Shown here piece after piece: positions 6,894-6,986 of a stretch of 6,986 bases of DNA (positions within the stretch are counted from its first letter, which is position 1; every line of letters starts with the position of its first letter). A program made the translations under genes and the position numbers. The notes under the pieces are model-generated. The model was given only the letters and a program-made list of their open reading frames with translations. It ran no database searches and was not told the origin of the DNA. This DNA is from Bacteroides sp. (lineage in GTDB: Bacteria; Bacteroidota; Bacteroidia; Bacteroidales; Bacteroidaceae). The stretch lies in contig JAJPZL010000418.1 in assembly GCA_021204375.1 (NCBI GenBank), positions 1 through 6,986 on the forward strand. Reading direction: 5' to 3'.

Positions 6894-6986
6894 ACAGGCT
6901 TCCATTTCTCATACATAGTTATTTACTACCTGTTTATAAAAAGATAAGGAAAGAATAAAAGCTTTATATTATCTGTTATTAATATC

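Noticed and set aside
6810..6905. Minus-strand 31-codon open frame starting MEACRRVKERREEW and ending five bases before the orphan gene's ATG
   Set aside because: Its Arg/Lys/Glu-rich content is what any purine-rich tract would encode. There is no recognisable family and no clear promoter or ribosome site, so chance is the simplest explanation.

Overview
The window looks like a chromosomal segment of a Bacteroidales bacterium (phylum Bacteroidota). The evidence is the set of proteins: a Bacteroidales-style adenosylcobalamin-dependent ribonucleotide reductase, a DPE2-type 4-alpha-glucanotransferase with paired starch-binding domains, and two small orphan proteins of kinds I remember from Bacteroidales genomes and mobile elements. 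Strong Shine-Dalgarno sites are absent before the starts, and one TAnnTTTG promoter -7 box is present. Genus cannot be fixed from the sequence.

Layout. 61-2598 (+) is nrdJ, encoding class II ribonucleotide reductase with all redox cysteines visible. 2599-2783 is a 185-base spacer holding short palindromes, a GC-rich direct repeat, a run of eight C, and a stretch that, read on the minus strand, resembles a shortened cobalamin riboswitch. 2784-5477 (+) is malQ, a cytoplasmic GH77 glucanotransferase with two N-terminal CBM20-like modules and a large insertion between two catalytic residues. folB (+, best start 5509, end 5895) encodes dihydroneopterin aldolase and follows malQ by about 30 bases, so the two probably share a transcript. 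5896-6026 is a spacer with a hairpin and a good Bacteroidales promoter -7 box. 6027-6455 (+) is an orphan gene. It overlaps tail-to-tail with a minus-strand orphan gene (6804 down to 6406) whose reading frame is cut by one in-frame TAA near its start. 6805-6986 is non-coding as far as I can see, with a strongly pyrimidine-rich tract followed by AT-rich sequence.

How the genes fit together. nrdJ supplies deoxynucleotides without needing oxygen, malQ handles intracellular maltose and glucan breakdown, and folB makes folate. These are ordinary housekeeping functions, and their adjacency does not imply a shared pathway. The right end, with two orphan genes facing each other, one apparently broken, is the only accessory-looking part. 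I see no convincing new multi-gene system. The points most worth checking are the interrupted minus-strand gene, the riboswitch-like relic beside a B12-dependent enzyme, and the overlapping convergent 3' ends.
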